Positions 8,127 through 17,167 of a stretch of 64,000 nucleotides of DNA are shown in pieces. Source of the DNA: Eubacterium sp. 14-2 (GTDB lineage: Bacteria; Bacillota; Clostridia; Lachnospirales; Lachnospiraceae); NCBI RefSeq assembly GCF_000403845.2, contig NZ_KE159567.1, forward strand, positions 1,682,911-1,746,910, in the 5' to 3' direction. How positions within the stretch are numbered: position 1 is the stretch's first letter; every line of letters starts with the position of its first letter. The notes under the pieces are model-generated. The model did no database searches. It had not been told where the DNA came from and saw nothing but the letters and a program-made list of their open reading frames with translations. The translations under genes and the position numbers were made by a program.

Positions 8127-8762
8127 ATGGGAATGACTTTGTTTTTTCGGTTATTTGCAGGCGTGCCTGTGGATGAAATGGATACGTTTCCGTTAGTTCC
8201 TCTGGGATGCTGGCTATTTCCGATGGGGATTTATTTATTGGCAATTGGTTACAGGCTTGGCATGGATAAGCAAAATAGACGTTTTGTTATTGTCCGGTGT
8301 GGGTGGATACAGAAATGGTGGAAGCATTATTTCCTGAGGGCCTTGTGGAATGGGGCGTTTGCAGCGGTTAGTTTATTGGCGTTATTTCAGATGGTTGATT
8401 TGTTTGCATTCCAGGCGTTTACGGGAAACCTGAAAGAAATATCAGTGATTTTTGTTTTATGGACCGTTCATGCCATGGCTTTGTCATCATTATTTCTTTT
8501 TTTGGAAACTTTAAGGATAAAAAAAATGATACCGGCAGCGTTGTTGTTATTAGAAGGCTTCACATTTCTGAGCGGTTTCCATTTTAGAAAGAGCGCAAGG
8601 TTTATGTTTGGCTCATGGGGGATGTATGTGCAAAGTAATTTATATGAAGATATGTATGGCTTCTCTGTGATAAGCGTAATTATTGTGCAAGCCATAATCA
8701 TGATTGTTTGTTACCGGCTGGGCGGCTATTTGCTGAAAGGCAAAGAAATGGAAGGAGTTTAA
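8127..8762 (+). CDS. Membrane protein of the ABC operon, subunit 3
   Basis: 211 residues, strongly hydrophobic with about six helices. The start codon follows the previous stop immediately. No family recognised. Its location between two permease genes and the ATPase, with no gaps, makes it part of the same transporter or an accessory immunity membrane protein. Confidence 0.7.
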   Translation: MGMTLFFRLFAGVPVDEMDTFPLVPLGCWLFPMGIYLLAIGYRLGMDKQNRRFVIVRCGWIQKWWKHYFLRALWNGAFAAVSLLALFQMVDLFAFQAFTGNLKEISVIFVLWTVHAMALSSLFLFLETLRIKKMIPAALLLLEGFTFLSGFHFRKSARFMFGSWGMYVQSNLYEDMYGFSVISVIIVQAIIMIVCYRLGGYLLKGKEMEGV

Positions 8763-8763
8763 G

Positions 8764-9441
8764 ATGATGGAAAGCATTATAAAAGTTGATAAAGTAATAA
8801 AAAAATTTGGTTCAGATATTGCTCTTGGCAATGTTTCCGTAGAATTTGAAAGAGGAAAAATTTATGGGATCGTTGGAAGGAACGGTTCTGGAAAAACTGT
8901 TTTATTTAAGACAATCACAGGATTTTTAAAACCTTCCAGCGGCAGAGTCATTGTTGATGGTAAAGAAATCGGCAAGGATACAGATTTTGCTGATAATATA
9001 GGAATTATCATTGAAACCCCAGGTTTTCTCAGCTCTTATAGTGGATATAAGAATCTTGAGTATCTTGCCAGTATTAAAAATATAATTGGGAAAAAAGAAA
9101 TAAAGAAAAGCATGGAACGAGTTGGGCTTGATGCGGACAGTAAAAAGAAAGTTGGAAAATATTCTCTGGGGATGCGTCAAAGGCTTGGGATTGCACAGGC
9201 TATTATGGAAAATCCGGATATTCTGATTTTAGATGAGCCAATGAACGGTCTGGACAATCAGGGCGTGGAAGATGTCAGGGAAATCCTTTTAAATTTAAAG
9301 GAAGAAGGGAAAGCTATTATTCTGGCAAGTCATAACAAAGAGGATATAGAAGTGCTGTGCGATGAAGTGTACGAGATGGATCATGGAAAGCTGACAGTTT
9401 CAGACAGACAGCTTAAAAACAGGCGCAGACAATTAAACTGA
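8764..9441 (+). CDS. ABC transporter ATPase (LanF/BcrA-like)
   Basis: 225 residues. Walker A GRNGSGKT (38-45), signature SLGMR (134-138), Walker B ILILDEP (153-159) and an H-loop ASHNKED are all present. The Q-loop position reads GIIIETPGF, with Glu (84) instead of Gln. This substitution is characteristic of LanF ATPases from lantibiotic-immunity transporters. AAGGAG precedes ATG 8764. Together with the upstream permeases and lipoprotein it suggests export or exclusion of antimicrobial peptides, regulated by the LytTR system at 3182-5153. Confidence 0.85.
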   Translation: MMESIIKVDKVIKKFGSDIALGNVSVEFERGKIYGIVGRNGSGKTVLFKTITGFLKPSSGRVIVDGKEIGKDTDFADNIGIIIETPGFLSSYSGYKNLEYLASIKNIIGKKEIKKSMERVGLDADSKKKVGKYSLGMRQRLGIAQAIMENPDILILDEPMNGLDNQGVEDVREILLNLKEEGKAIILASHNKEDIEVLCDEVYEMDHGKLTVSDRQLKNRRRQLN

Positions 9442-9499
9442 TTGTAATTGCTGTTGCCTGCGCTCTTATCCTTACAAAAACACTCCCCAAAAGCAGGGC

Positions 9500-9560
9500 G
9501 TGAATACAAACAGGAAGATACTTTCGCGTGACAGGGTCTTTCCTGTAGAAGAAAAAAAAT
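9500..9560 (-). repeat. Hairpin of the dispersed structured-repeat family (reverse orientation)
   Basis: ACAGGAAGATACTTTCGCG, then TGACAGGGTCTTTCCTGT followed by an A-rich run. This is the reverse complement of the hairpins at 2550 and 42497. Read on the minus strand it is a stem-loop with a T-tail, so here it may act as a terminator. The rest of 9442-9626 shows no gene. Confidence 0.55.
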
Positions 9561-9626
9561 TTCAGGACAATTCTGCAACATTTGGACAGTATGATACATT
9601 TAAAACAACGGAGAGGACATAAATGT

Positions 9627-10060
9627 ATGAAAAAAATCATTATTGTTGAAGATGATACTTTGTTAAATAAAACCCTTGCTTATAATCTTATATAGATGGT
9701 TATAAGGTTGTTTCTGCATATTCATATTCTATGGCGGTCAGTTTATTAAAGGAAGAGTATCATCTTGCTTTGCTGGACGTCAGGCTGCCTGATGGAAGCG
9801 GGCTTGATTATTGCAGCATCTTAAAAGAAAAATATCCGGAAACTTACATTATTTTTTTAACCGCCAACGATAAGGAAAGCGATATGCTAAAGGGGTATGA
9901 GGCAGGTGGAGCTGACTATATAACAAAGCCTTTTTCGGTAGCGGTACTTTGTAAGAAAATAGCCGCTGTATTTGAAACCATAGAACAGCATCGGCCAGGT
10001 CATGACGTATACGAGGACGGTTTTCTCAGAATTTATCAGTCCGGGCATTTCTGCGGTTAG
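9627..10060 (+). pseudogene. OmpR-type response regulator, frameshifted and lacking its DNA-binding domain
   Basis: It begins MKKIIIVEDDTLLNKTLAYNL and hits TAG 9693-9695 through a one-base frameshift. The receiver then continues in another frame (ALLDVRLPDGSG with the phospho-Asp, IIFLTAN, YITKPF). The linker VYEDGFLRI that normally opens the winged-helix domain is present. The sequence then runs straight into what should be a kinase N-terminus. The whole effector domain is therefore deleted. Confidence 0.85.
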
Positions 10061-11048
10061 TGATCGTGGGGGTAGCTTCTACTTCAGTTTTTTTACTTTT
10101 CATTTTTTATTTCTTTACTGGCAGCGGCGTTCTTACACTTTGTGGATTGTTTCTTACCATTATTTTTTTGCGTGGGGAATTTTTTTCCTGAAATTTTTTC
10201 AGAAAAGACTTTCGGAATTTACAGACAGCTTATGCAGGACGCTTGACGATATGGTAAGCGGAAACGAAAGAACATTTACAGACCTGGAGGCAGAAACCTT
10301 GTTTGCCCGCATTTCACACCGGCTGGAACGGCTCTACAATATCATGCAGATAAACCGTCATAAGGCAGAAGATGAAAAGGCAGAGCTGCAGTCCCTGTTG
10401 TCAGACATTTCACATCAGACAAAAACACCCATTTCAAATCTCAAAATGATAAACGATACTCTGCTGACAAGGAGAATGACGGAAGAAAAGCAGAAAGAGT
10501 TTCTGCAGGCTGCAGGAAGCCAGCTGGATAAACTGGATTTTCTGATTCAGGCAATGGTAAAAACTTCCCGGCTTGAAACGGGCGTTATTACACTGGAAAA
10601 GAAATCAGTTCCTTTCACAGATACGCTCACTGCTGCATTAAACAGTGTTCTTGCACTCCTTGAAAAAAAGCAGATTACGTTGTCTGTGCATTGTCCGGAT
10701 CATCTGACTTTTTTTCATGACAGCCGCTGGACAGCAGAAGCGTTATATAATATTTTGGATAATGCGGTGAAATATACCCCGGCTTATGGCAGTATCAGTG
10801 TGAACGTGCAGGAATGGGAAATGTATTTTAAGATTGATATTGCAGATACAGGCAGGGGGATTCCTGAAAAAGAGCAGGCAGCAATTTTCAAACGCTTCTA
10901 CCGGGAGGAAGCGGTACATGATATAGATGGTATAAGCATCGGCCTTTTTCTTGCCCGTGAGATTATTACCATGCAGGGCGGTTATATCCAGGTTACTTCC
11001 AGTGTTGGATATGGCTCTGTTTTTTCCGTTTTTCTGCCGCGAAAATAA
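10018..11048 (+). pseudogene. Sensor histidine kinase, frameshifted
   Basis: One frame gives the two-helix membrane segment (SVRAFLRLVIVGVAS ... LTLCGLFLTIIFLRG) and ends at a T-rich tract near 10185. A second frame gives the cytoplasmic kinase: H-box SDISHQTKTPISNL, N-box LYNILDNAVKYTP, G1 DTGRGIPEKEQ, F-box IFKRFYREE and G2 GIGLFLAREII (reading SIGL). The catalytic core is well preserved, but the gene cannot make a membrane-anchored kinase without frameshifting. It is cognate to the broken regulator upstream. Confidence 0.8.
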
Positions 11049-11158
11049 AATGTCCTGAAATTGAAAGAATTCAAATCATATTTCCATAGCATTTGGGACA
11101 TTTCTGTTACATTTTAATTTTATGATATGTCTGTCAGAAAAAGAAAGGAGGTATTCGC

Positions 11159-11512
11159 GTGAGTATCTTACAGACAACAGGTTTGAAAAAATATTATGGA
11201 GCCGGGCCAGGCATTACCAGAGCCCTTGACGGGGTGGATTTTTCGGTGGAACAGGGGGAATTTGTGGCGGTGGTGGGCACTTCCGGCAGCGGAAAATCCA
11301 CTTTGCTGCATATGATGGGAGGTCTTGATATTCCCACCTCCGGTTCTGTCTGCATCAGGGGGAAAGAACTTGCAGAAATGAATGATGAACAGCTTACTGT
11401 TTTCCGCCGCCGCAACATTGGTTTTATCTTCCGGAACTTTTCCGGAGGTCAGCAGCAGAGGGTAGCCATTGCCCGTGCCCTTGTGACAAAGCCGGCTATC
11501 GTATTGGCAGAT
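11159..11512 (+). pseudogene. MacB-type ABC ATPase, internally deleted and truncated
   Basis: GTG start with AAGGAGG. Walker A GTSGSGKST and the D-loop-side sequence are normal. The sequence then jumps from RRRNIGFIF (Q-loop region) directly to FSGGQQQRVAIARAL, losing the helical domain. It stops matching the family at IVLAD, exactly where DEPTG should follow. The remaining codons to 11683 are unrelated. Its natural partner, an FtsX permease, survives as a fragment at 34337-35526, which marks 11512 as the left edge of the foreign island. Confidence 0.85.
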
Positions 11513-11699
11513 GTTAAGTACAGTATAGTTTTAATTGTGTATGGTGTGTATAGAGTAAGGGAAAAGCTGAAAATAGGAACTACATACACAAACAGAAAGA
11601 AAAATGTATATGACGTTACATGGAAGAGAATTAGAAAAATCCTTAAGTCAGGGATAGGTTCTGGTTCTTTTTTTATGCCTTAAGGAAGGGGATGTTTCG

Positions 11700-12293
11700 A
11701 TGGATTATATAGAACTGATTGAAGAAATAAGAGCAGAACTGCTGCAGGTTGTGAATCAGAGATGCGATGACATGATCCGGATGTATCAGAATGGGGAACC
11801 ATACAATCGTTCAGAGATCAGGAGCAGGGAATGCCGCCTGGGGAGTACTTCCCCGTCCATGCTCAAAGGGAAGAGGCCGGTCTCTGTTACATTTGCTTCT
11901 GGTGAGACCATAGAAACACCCACATGGAAAAAGGCAGTCCAGACCATCCTGAAGCACTGCAACGGGCAGCCGGACATGCATGAAAGATTGATGCAGCTGA
12001 GGGGAAAGGTATTCGGCAGGCAGCGGACGATACTGGGGAAGGATCCGGCAGGCATGGATGTACCGATCCAGATCGATAAGGATCTGTATTTTGAGGCCAA
12101 GTTTGATACGGAGGCATTACTGACAATGATGGAGAAAAAAGTACTGGAGCCTGTGGGCTATGACTTTTCCGGGATCGTTATCCAGTATACAGAAAAGAAA
12201 CCGGCGATATCAGAAAGCCTGAAGAGTGTGCAGGACGAAGGCAGGGAAGATGCGCCGGAAGAGGAACAGAGCGGAGGGATGACGCTGAGTTAG
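11700..12293 (+). CDS. Mobile-element accessory protein
   Basis: 197 residues, soluble, with a conserved-looking middle (SGETIETPTWKKAVQTILKH, then RLMQLRGKVFGRQRTILG) and an acidic tail. Ribosome site AAGGAAGGGGA before ATG 11700. The family is familiar from clostridial integrative elements but I cannot name it. It heads a run of accessory genes up to the Xis/Int pair. A fragment of its 3' end recurs in degraded form at about 33655-33725. Confidence 0.65.
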   Translation: MDYIELIEEIRAELLQVVNQRCDDMIRMYQNGEPYNRSEIRSRECRLGSTSPSMLKGKRPVSVTFASGETIETPTWKKAVQTILKHCNGQPDMHERLMQLRGKVFGRQRTILGKDPAGMDVPIQIDKDLYFEAKFDTEALLTMMEKKVLEPVGYDFSGIVIQYTEKKPAISESLKSVQDEGREDAPEEEQSGGMTLS

Positions 12294-12317
12294 AAAAAAG
12301 GATATCTGTATATGAGG

Positions 12318-12357
12318 CAGAAGGGACTTCCATAACCGGATGGATCCTTCTTTTTTA
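12318..12357 (+). terminator. Terminator between accessory genes
   Basis: AGAAGGGACTTCC, loop ATAACC, then GGATGGATCCTTCT and T-run. A diverged copy occurs at 33750-33792. Confidence 0.7.
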
Positions 12358-12412
12358 CTGCCTGAACAAAAGCCATATAGGAAGAGACTTTAGCAGAAGG
12401 GAGAGAGGATGC

Positions 12413-12808
12413 ATGAAATCAGAAGATGAACAGATGATCCAGCGGATCATGGACACCGACACCATGGGTTATGCCAGTGTGTACGACAGCGGCAGCGGTA
12501 AAAGAGAAGAATACCTGGTTGCGCTGACTGCAGAGAACCTTGCCAGTCTCATCGGCAGAAAGGGCGGGGAGACCCGGCAGATCACCGTGACCGATGTTCT
12601 GGACCGCCTGGTGGCAGACAGCAGAAAGGGGACGCTGGACAACTGCCCGGATCAGAGACTGTGCAGGAAGATCAACCAGTTCCTGGCACCGATCCAGAGG
12701 GGAGAAAAAGAGGCAGGGGAGATCCTGGCCGTGAGCAGGGAGGCGGCGGACGAATACTTTGCAGCGGAAGAGGAGGCAGCCATCCTGGCAGAGTGCCGGA
12801 TGCAGTAA
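12413..12808 (+). CDS. Mobile-element accessory protein
   Basis: 131 residues, acidic and soluble, beginning MKSEDEQMIQRIMDTDTMG; no known domain recognised. GGGAGAGAGG lies just ahead of the start. The last 46 bases of the gene fall within the 433-bp perfect repeat, and a broken 5' fragment (MKSEDEHM) occurs at 33844. Its role in the element is unknown. Confidence 0.65.
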   Translation: MKSEDEQMIQRIMDTDTMGYASVYDSGSGKREEYLVALTAENLASLIGRKGGETRQITVTDVLDRLVADSRKGTLDNCPDQRLCRKINQFLAPIQRGEKEAGEILAVSREAADEYFAAEEEAAILAECRMQ

Positions 12809-13195
12809 AGGATTGGAAAAAACGAAAGGGGAAAGCGATATGGGATGGATACTGGGTATTACAGCAGCAGTAGGGATTCTTTTGGCCGGAATAGCCGGAC
12901 TCGCATGCGTAGCGGTGTACAGAGTCAGTGAATGTCAGAACGATTGAAAAATTCCGTCCATCATGGCGGACAAAAGCGGATCAGAAAGAAAAGGAGCGTA
13001 GCATAACATGATCAGACAGATCGAAAAAGAGGAACTCCGAACGATGCATGGCCGTGAGGGGCTGGTCCTCCAGGGCTGCGGCGGGGATCTGAAGGAGTGG
13101 ACAGACGGGATCAACCAGATGCTGGAGCAGGAAGGGATCCTTCCCAAAGGGAAACGGCTGGATGATGTGGCGGTTTTCCGGAATGAGGGGATGAC
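12763..13195 (+). repeat. 433-bp perfect direct repeat, copy 1
   Basis: Identical, base for base as read, to 33904-34336 at a constant offset of 21141. It contains the end of the 131-residue gene, a complete 35-residue membrane peptide gene, and the first 63 codons of the 188-residue gene. The perfect identity indicates a recent duplication or gene conversion. Confidence 0.95.
12840..12947 (+). CDS. 35-residue single-pass membrane peptide
   Basis: MGWILGITAAVG begins a single hydrophobic helix of about 24 residues followed by a short polar tail (YRVSECQND). GGGGAAAG precedes ATG 12840. Its position inside the accessory operon and its duplication at 33981-34088 suggest a genuine small gene. 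Small hydrophobic peptides in such elements may be structural, holin-like or toxic. I have no evidence to choose. Confidence 0.55.
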   Translation: MGWILGITAAVGILLAGIAGLACVAVYRVSECQND

Positions 13196-13574
13196 CAACC
13201 TGCTCTTTTTCTTTGGGGAAGAAAAGCCGGACATCGGAAAGCTGGCGGTCTGGAGGCTTAAAACACATTTGCAGTTCGGCGGCACATGGATGTCCGACTA
13301 TGTAAATAACCGGCTGGGAGGATTTCTACATGAAGCCGTGGCAGAGAAGCCGGACTGTGCGCTGATCGGTGAGGACGGGAACATCTTCAACCTGATGGGA
13401 ATCGCAGCCCGGACCCTGCGGGAAAACGGGATGAAGGATAAGGCGGAGGAAATGGAGAAGCGCATCACCGAAGGCGGATGCCAGGACTATTATGAGGCAC
13501 TGAACATCATCGACCAGTACGTCACCATCACAGGAAAAGAAGAACCTGAGATGGGCGGGATGGAGATGGAATAG
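13008..13574 (+). CDS. Mobile-element accessory protein
   Basis: 188 residues, soluble. It has a central block FNLMGIAARTLRENGMKDKA and a C-terminal helix EALNIIDQYVTIT. The same sort of protein is common in Lachnospiraceae integrative elements but has no function known to me. AAGGAG precedes ATG 13008. Its first 63 codons are duplicated at 34149-34336, where the copy is cut off. Confidence 0.65.
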   Translation: MIRQIEKEELRTMHGREGLVLQGCGGDLKEWTDGINQMLEQEGILPKGKRLDDVAVFRNEGMTNLLFFFGEEKPDIGKLAVWRLKTHLQFGGTWMSDYVNNRLGGFLHEAVAEKPDCALIGEDGNIFNLMGIAARTLRENGMKDKAEEMEKRITEGGCQDYYEALNIIDQYVTITGKEEPEMGGMEME

Positions 13575-13609
13575 CTGCCTGACAGTGGCAGGATGGAGAG
13601 GAGTCAATC

Positions 13610-14200
13610 GTGGAAGAAAGAGAACCCGTCATAAAGATCCTGTATGAAAATACCATAAGGCCGGTCAATCGGGTCTTACTCACCTTTCCGCTTTCCGGCA
13701 GGGAGAAGCCGGAGCAGAAGATGCTCTCTCTGACCAGAGGGCATGAGGGAAAGAGCAGCATTCCCTTCCGGATCACTAAAGTGGAGTCCCCCATCCCCGG
13801 CCTTGAACAGTATCTGCCTGCGGATGGCTGGTTCCAGGAGATCAGCTGCCTGGCAGAAAAGATCGGGAGGATGGACAGGGAAGAGCAGATGAAGTTTTCC
13901 GGGATCCTGGACTGCCGATCCATCTCCACCATCGGGGATGTCCTGGAAGCGGCGGACAGCCTGCAGCTGTATGAGTGTATCCCCGGTGTGACCTGCAGCC
14001 GGGAGCTGGGAGGATATGTGGTGGAGAACGGCATCATGGAGTTCCCCAGGAAGGTGTGGCCTTATCTGGATTATCATGGCATTGGGGAAGAATACTATGC
14101 GTCCCACAGCTGCGTTTATACACAGACCGGTCTTGTGGTGCGGAAAGAGGAAGCGCCGGAGATGGAAGAAGAACATACTCAGGGGATCCAGCTACAGTAG
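13610..14200 (+). CDS. Accessory protein with one antirestriction-like module
   Basis: 196 residues, translated from GTG 13610 behind GGAGAGGAG. It has a beta-rich N-terminal part (VLLTFPLSGRE, ITKVESPIPGLEQYL) and a helical part (ISCLAEKIGRMDREEQ, VLEAADSLQLYE, SRELGGYVVENG). The same order of elements recurs in the next gene, so this is a modular family. I tentatively associate it with ArdA-like antirestriction proteins of conjugative elements, from memory of similar clostridial proteins. The evidence for the activity itself is weak. Confidence 0.5.
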   Translation: MEEREPVIKILYENTIRPVNRVLLTFPLSGREKPEQKMLSLTRGHEGKSSIPFRITKVESPIPGLEQYLPADGWFQEISCLAEKIGRMDREEQMKFSGILDCRSISTIGDVLEAADSLQLYECIPGVTCSRELGGYVVENGIMEFPRKVWPYLDYHGIGEEYYASHSCVYTQTGLVVRKEEAPEMEEEHTQGIQLQ

Positions 14201-14253
14201 GGAGGAGGGAATGCATTGCGGATATTTGTAAAAAGAGAAAACTGGGAGGATGG

Positions 14254-15238
14254 GTGAATGTTCTGGCAGGTAAGATCAATCAGATAGGCAGGGAGAGCAT
14301 TCCCTGGTATGAGGGAGTGATTGGCTGTGTGGAGTCTGAGCGCGGGGGCCGGGAGTGTTCGGTAAAGGATCTGATCAATGTTGCCGGCAACCTGGAATAT
14401 TTCGGATTTCTGCCATGGATTGTGAGTGATATGGATCTGGGAGAGAGCGCGGTGAATGGGGGATCTGTACAAATGTTACAGGGGCTGCCGGATGAGGTCC
14501 TGGCGTTTTTGGATAAGGAAAAGGTAGGAGCCTGTCTGCGGGAAACAGAAAAGGGTGTCTTTACGAAAGAAGGCTACTGTTACCGGGTAAAGGAGGGATG
14601 GCAGGAAATCTATAATGGCCAGAACCTGCCGGAGCAGGAAACAGGGTCGGATGCAATTCTGTCCGTCAGGCTTGAAAACCGGAAGCACTCGGAACATGGA
14701 AAGGTCTGGCTCTCTCTTCCCTGCAGCACAGAGGGAATGGCTTCTACATATGCTTCTCTTCATGTGGAAAGCCTGGAACAGTGCAGGATCTGGGAGGTCC
14801 GCAGCGCAGTCCCCATCCTGGAAAAGAAGATCCAGTTTTATGATGATGTAGAGATGCTAAATGAACTGGCTGAAAGGCTGCAGCAGATGCCACAGAAAGA
14901 GCTGATAAAATATAAGGCTGTGCTGCAGTTTGAGAACTGGAAAAATATAGAGGAGGCGCTGCTGCTGACAGAGCGGCTGGACTGTTATGTGTTTGATCCC
15001 AGCCAGATCAGCTATGAACACTATGGCAGGAAATGCCTGGAGGATCTGGGGGGGGGTGGACTGCTCGGACCCGGCTTTCCGGAATTTTGATTTTGCTGAA
15101 TACGGCATGAACCGGTTTGACGCTGCGGGGATGAGGAAAACGAACTATGGATGGATATCCTTAGCTCAGAAATCGGAACTTCTGGAGGCTCCAGGGGACA
15201 GCCGGCAAATGAGAGGGAATGACTTTCAGATGATGTGA
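14254..15238 (+). pseudogene. Two-module accessory protein with frameshift at a 9-G tract
   Basis: From GTG 14254 (GGGAGG just upstream) the frame encodes a helical half-module (VLAGKINQIGRES, LINVAGNLEYFGFLPW, KGVFTKEGYCYRV). A full module related to 13610-14200 follows (WLSLPCSTEGMA, EVRSAVPILEKKI, LNELAERLQQM). At 15048-15056 a run of nine G shifts the frame and the protein ends at 15090. The expected C-terminal continuation (FDFAEYGMNRFDAAGMRKTN) is in the next frame and ends at 15238. One G fewer would give a single 327-residue protein. It could be a phase-variable gene, a sequencing error or true decay. Confidence 0.55.
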
Positions 15239-15368
15239 AAAACTGCTTCCTAAAGGCAGGATGGATCAGGAAGAAATCCGTATATATCCCAGGGGATGAC
15301 AGGTATGAAGCATTAATTTTAAAAGTAGTTAAAAAGAAACTTAATGTAAGACAGATAAGGAGAAGGAT

Positions 15369-15635
15369 ATGGAGAAAATAGAGGTAGATAAGGCATTATT
15401 GAGTGTAAAAGAGGTGTGTGCATATTTAGGGATAGGAGAGACCAAGGCAAGAGAGCTTTTGACAAAAACAAACAATAATTTTACAGTACGAATCGGGAAT
15501 CGTGTATATGCCAATAAAATTCAGTTGGATAAGTGGATCGCTCATAACAGCGGCAATAAGGTGGAGAAAAAGCGGACAATTCATAGAAGAATAAAAAGGG
15601 AAGAATCCAGCATGGGAATGCAGATGACGATGTAA
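15369..15635 (+). CDS. xis: Excisionase (Xis), Tn916-type
   Basis: 88 residues with a MerR/Xis-type winged-helix: LLSVKEVCAYLGIGETKARELL followed by FTVRIGNRVYANKIQLDKWI. GGAGAAGG precedes ATG 15369. It sits 33 bases upstream of the integrase, the order typical of Tn916-like and related integrative elements. It directs the recombinase toward excision by bending DNA at attachment sites. It appears complete. Confidence 0.85.
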   Translation: MEKIEVDKALLSVKEVCAYLGIGETKARELLTKTNNNFTVRIGNRVYANKIQLDKWIAHNSGNKVEKKRTIHRRIKREESSMGMQMTM

Positions 15636-15668
15636 AGTCAACTGCGTTTATATGGAGCGGGTGCAAAA

Positions 15669-16934
15669 ATGGGAAAAGATTTAAAGGGAAGAGAACTGGG
15701 AAAGGGTCTGTATCAGCGAAAGGATGGAAGATATGAGGCCAGAACAAAGATAAATGGAAGTGATGTCAGCATCTATGGATTCAATCTGCGGGAACTGAAA
15801 AAAGAATTTCAGGAATTAAAGGAAGAGGCACAGAACAGCATTGATTTTAGAAGGAAACATATAACACTGAATGAATGGTTTGAAGAATGGTTTCAGACAT
15901 ATAAGCTTCCGGTAGTTAAAGAAACCAGTGTTTATCCCATGAAAAATAAATTTTACGGTTCATTCGGCAAATATCTGGGAGAAAGAAAGCTGTGTGATAT
16001 CACCAATATTGACATTCAGAGTGTCATTAACCAAATGAGCAGCGATGGACGGGCGGTTTCGTCCATGCGGGAGGCGCTTGGAAGAATGCGGGAATGTATG
16101 GAATCTGCCAGGAATAACCAGATCCTTTCGATCAATCCCTGCTTTGAGATCAGTGTTCCTTGGGAAAACAGGCAGGTGACACGCCGCTTTCTGTCCAGGG
16201 AGGAACAGAATACATTTTTAAAGACGGTAGAGCATAGCTGGTATAAGGAAATGTTTTATTTGATGTTTCTGACAGGGATGAGGATCGGAGAGGTAGGAGG
16301 CCTGATGTGGAAAGATGTAGATTTTAATGAAAAATGTCTCCGTATCAATCGATCCCTTTCCTGCCAGTACGAATATGGAAAAAAGATGCTGCGCCTCCTG
16401 TCTCCCAAGACCCATAATTCCTACAGGAAGATTCCGTTTTTCGGGGAGGCGGAGGAAATGCTCCTGCAGCAGAAAGCAAAGACTGACTGCCTGAAAAAAG
16501 CGCTGGGAAACCGTTTTAGGGCAACCGGTGAATATGCGGATCTGGTATTTGTCACCACCATGGGAAGCCCGGTGCTCCGCTATCATGCGGAAAAGGAAAT
16601 CAAAAAGGTGGTGAAGGAGAACAATGAGCAGGAGGCATTTGAATCCGTGCAGGAACAGAGAGAACCCCATTATTTTGAGGACATGTACCCGCATGCGATT
16701 CGTCATACCTTCTGCAGCCGATGTTTTGAAGTGGGGCTGCAGCCAAAAGTGGTGCAGAGTATCATGGGGCACCAGCATTACAGCACAACCATTGATATCT
16801 ATACCCATGTGTCGGAGAGCAAATATCAGGAAGAAGTTGGGAAATTTGGGAGGGCAATGGAACTGGAAGAAAGTAGCAGTGGGGAAGAACCAGAGGAGAC
16901 CACAGATCCTGGAATGATGCAGACATTCGGTTAA
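15669..16934 (+). CDS. int: Tyrosine integrase, Tn916 family
   Basis: 421 residues. N-terminal AP2-like arm-binding region (GLYQRKDGRYEARTKINGSD), core-binding SAM-like domain (about 60-165), catalytic domain with Arg 205 (GMRIGE), a Lys in SPKTHNSYRK, HAIRH (His 342, Arg 345), His 368 in GHQHYS and nucleophile Tyr 378 in DIYTHV. All catalytic residues are present, so the enzyme may be active. Two broken copies of its 3' end lie at 18415 and 28440. Core attachment repeats were not identified. Confidence 0.92.
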   Translation: MGKDLKGRELGKGLYQRKDGRYEARTKINGSDVSIYGFNLRELKKEFQELKEEAQNSIDFRRKHITLNEWFEEWFQTYKLPVVKETSVYPMKNKFYGSFGKYLGERKLCDITNIDIQSVINQMSSDGRAVSSMREALGRMRECMESARNNQILSINPCFEISVPWENRQVTRRFLSREEQNTFLKTVEHSWYKEMFYLMFLTGMRIGEVGGLMWKDVDFNEKCLRINRSLSCQYEYGKKMLRLLSPKTHNSYRKIPFFGEAEEMLLQQKAKTDCLKKALGNRFRATGEYADLVFVTTMGSPVLRYHAEKEIKKVVKENNEQEAFESVQEQREPHYFEDMYPHAIRHTFCSRCFEVGLQPKVVQSIMGHQHYSTTIDIYTHVSESKYQEEVGKFGRAMELEESSSGEEPEETTDPGMMQTFG

Positions 16935-17167
16935 GGGGGATGTATTGATTTTCGGGGGCTGACTGCATATAATTTAAGAAAATAATAATCTGTAATAAGC
17001 TATGATTGGATGTAACAGCAAAAGAAGAAGGGTGGAAACGTAAATGCTGACAGGTGGACTATACGGGAAACCATCTCCCTTTTTCTTTTATGAGCTGTTT
17101 TATTGAAAAATATAGCTTATCAGAGATACATATGTTAAAATAGGGATAGCAGAAAGGAGCCTGTTTT

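Noticed and set aside
13975-14253. Upstream extension of the two-module accessory gene to an ATG at 13975
   Set aside because: That stretch overlaps the well-supported gene at 13610-14200 in another frame and gives low-complexity sequence. GTG 14254 with GGGAGG fits the module boundary.
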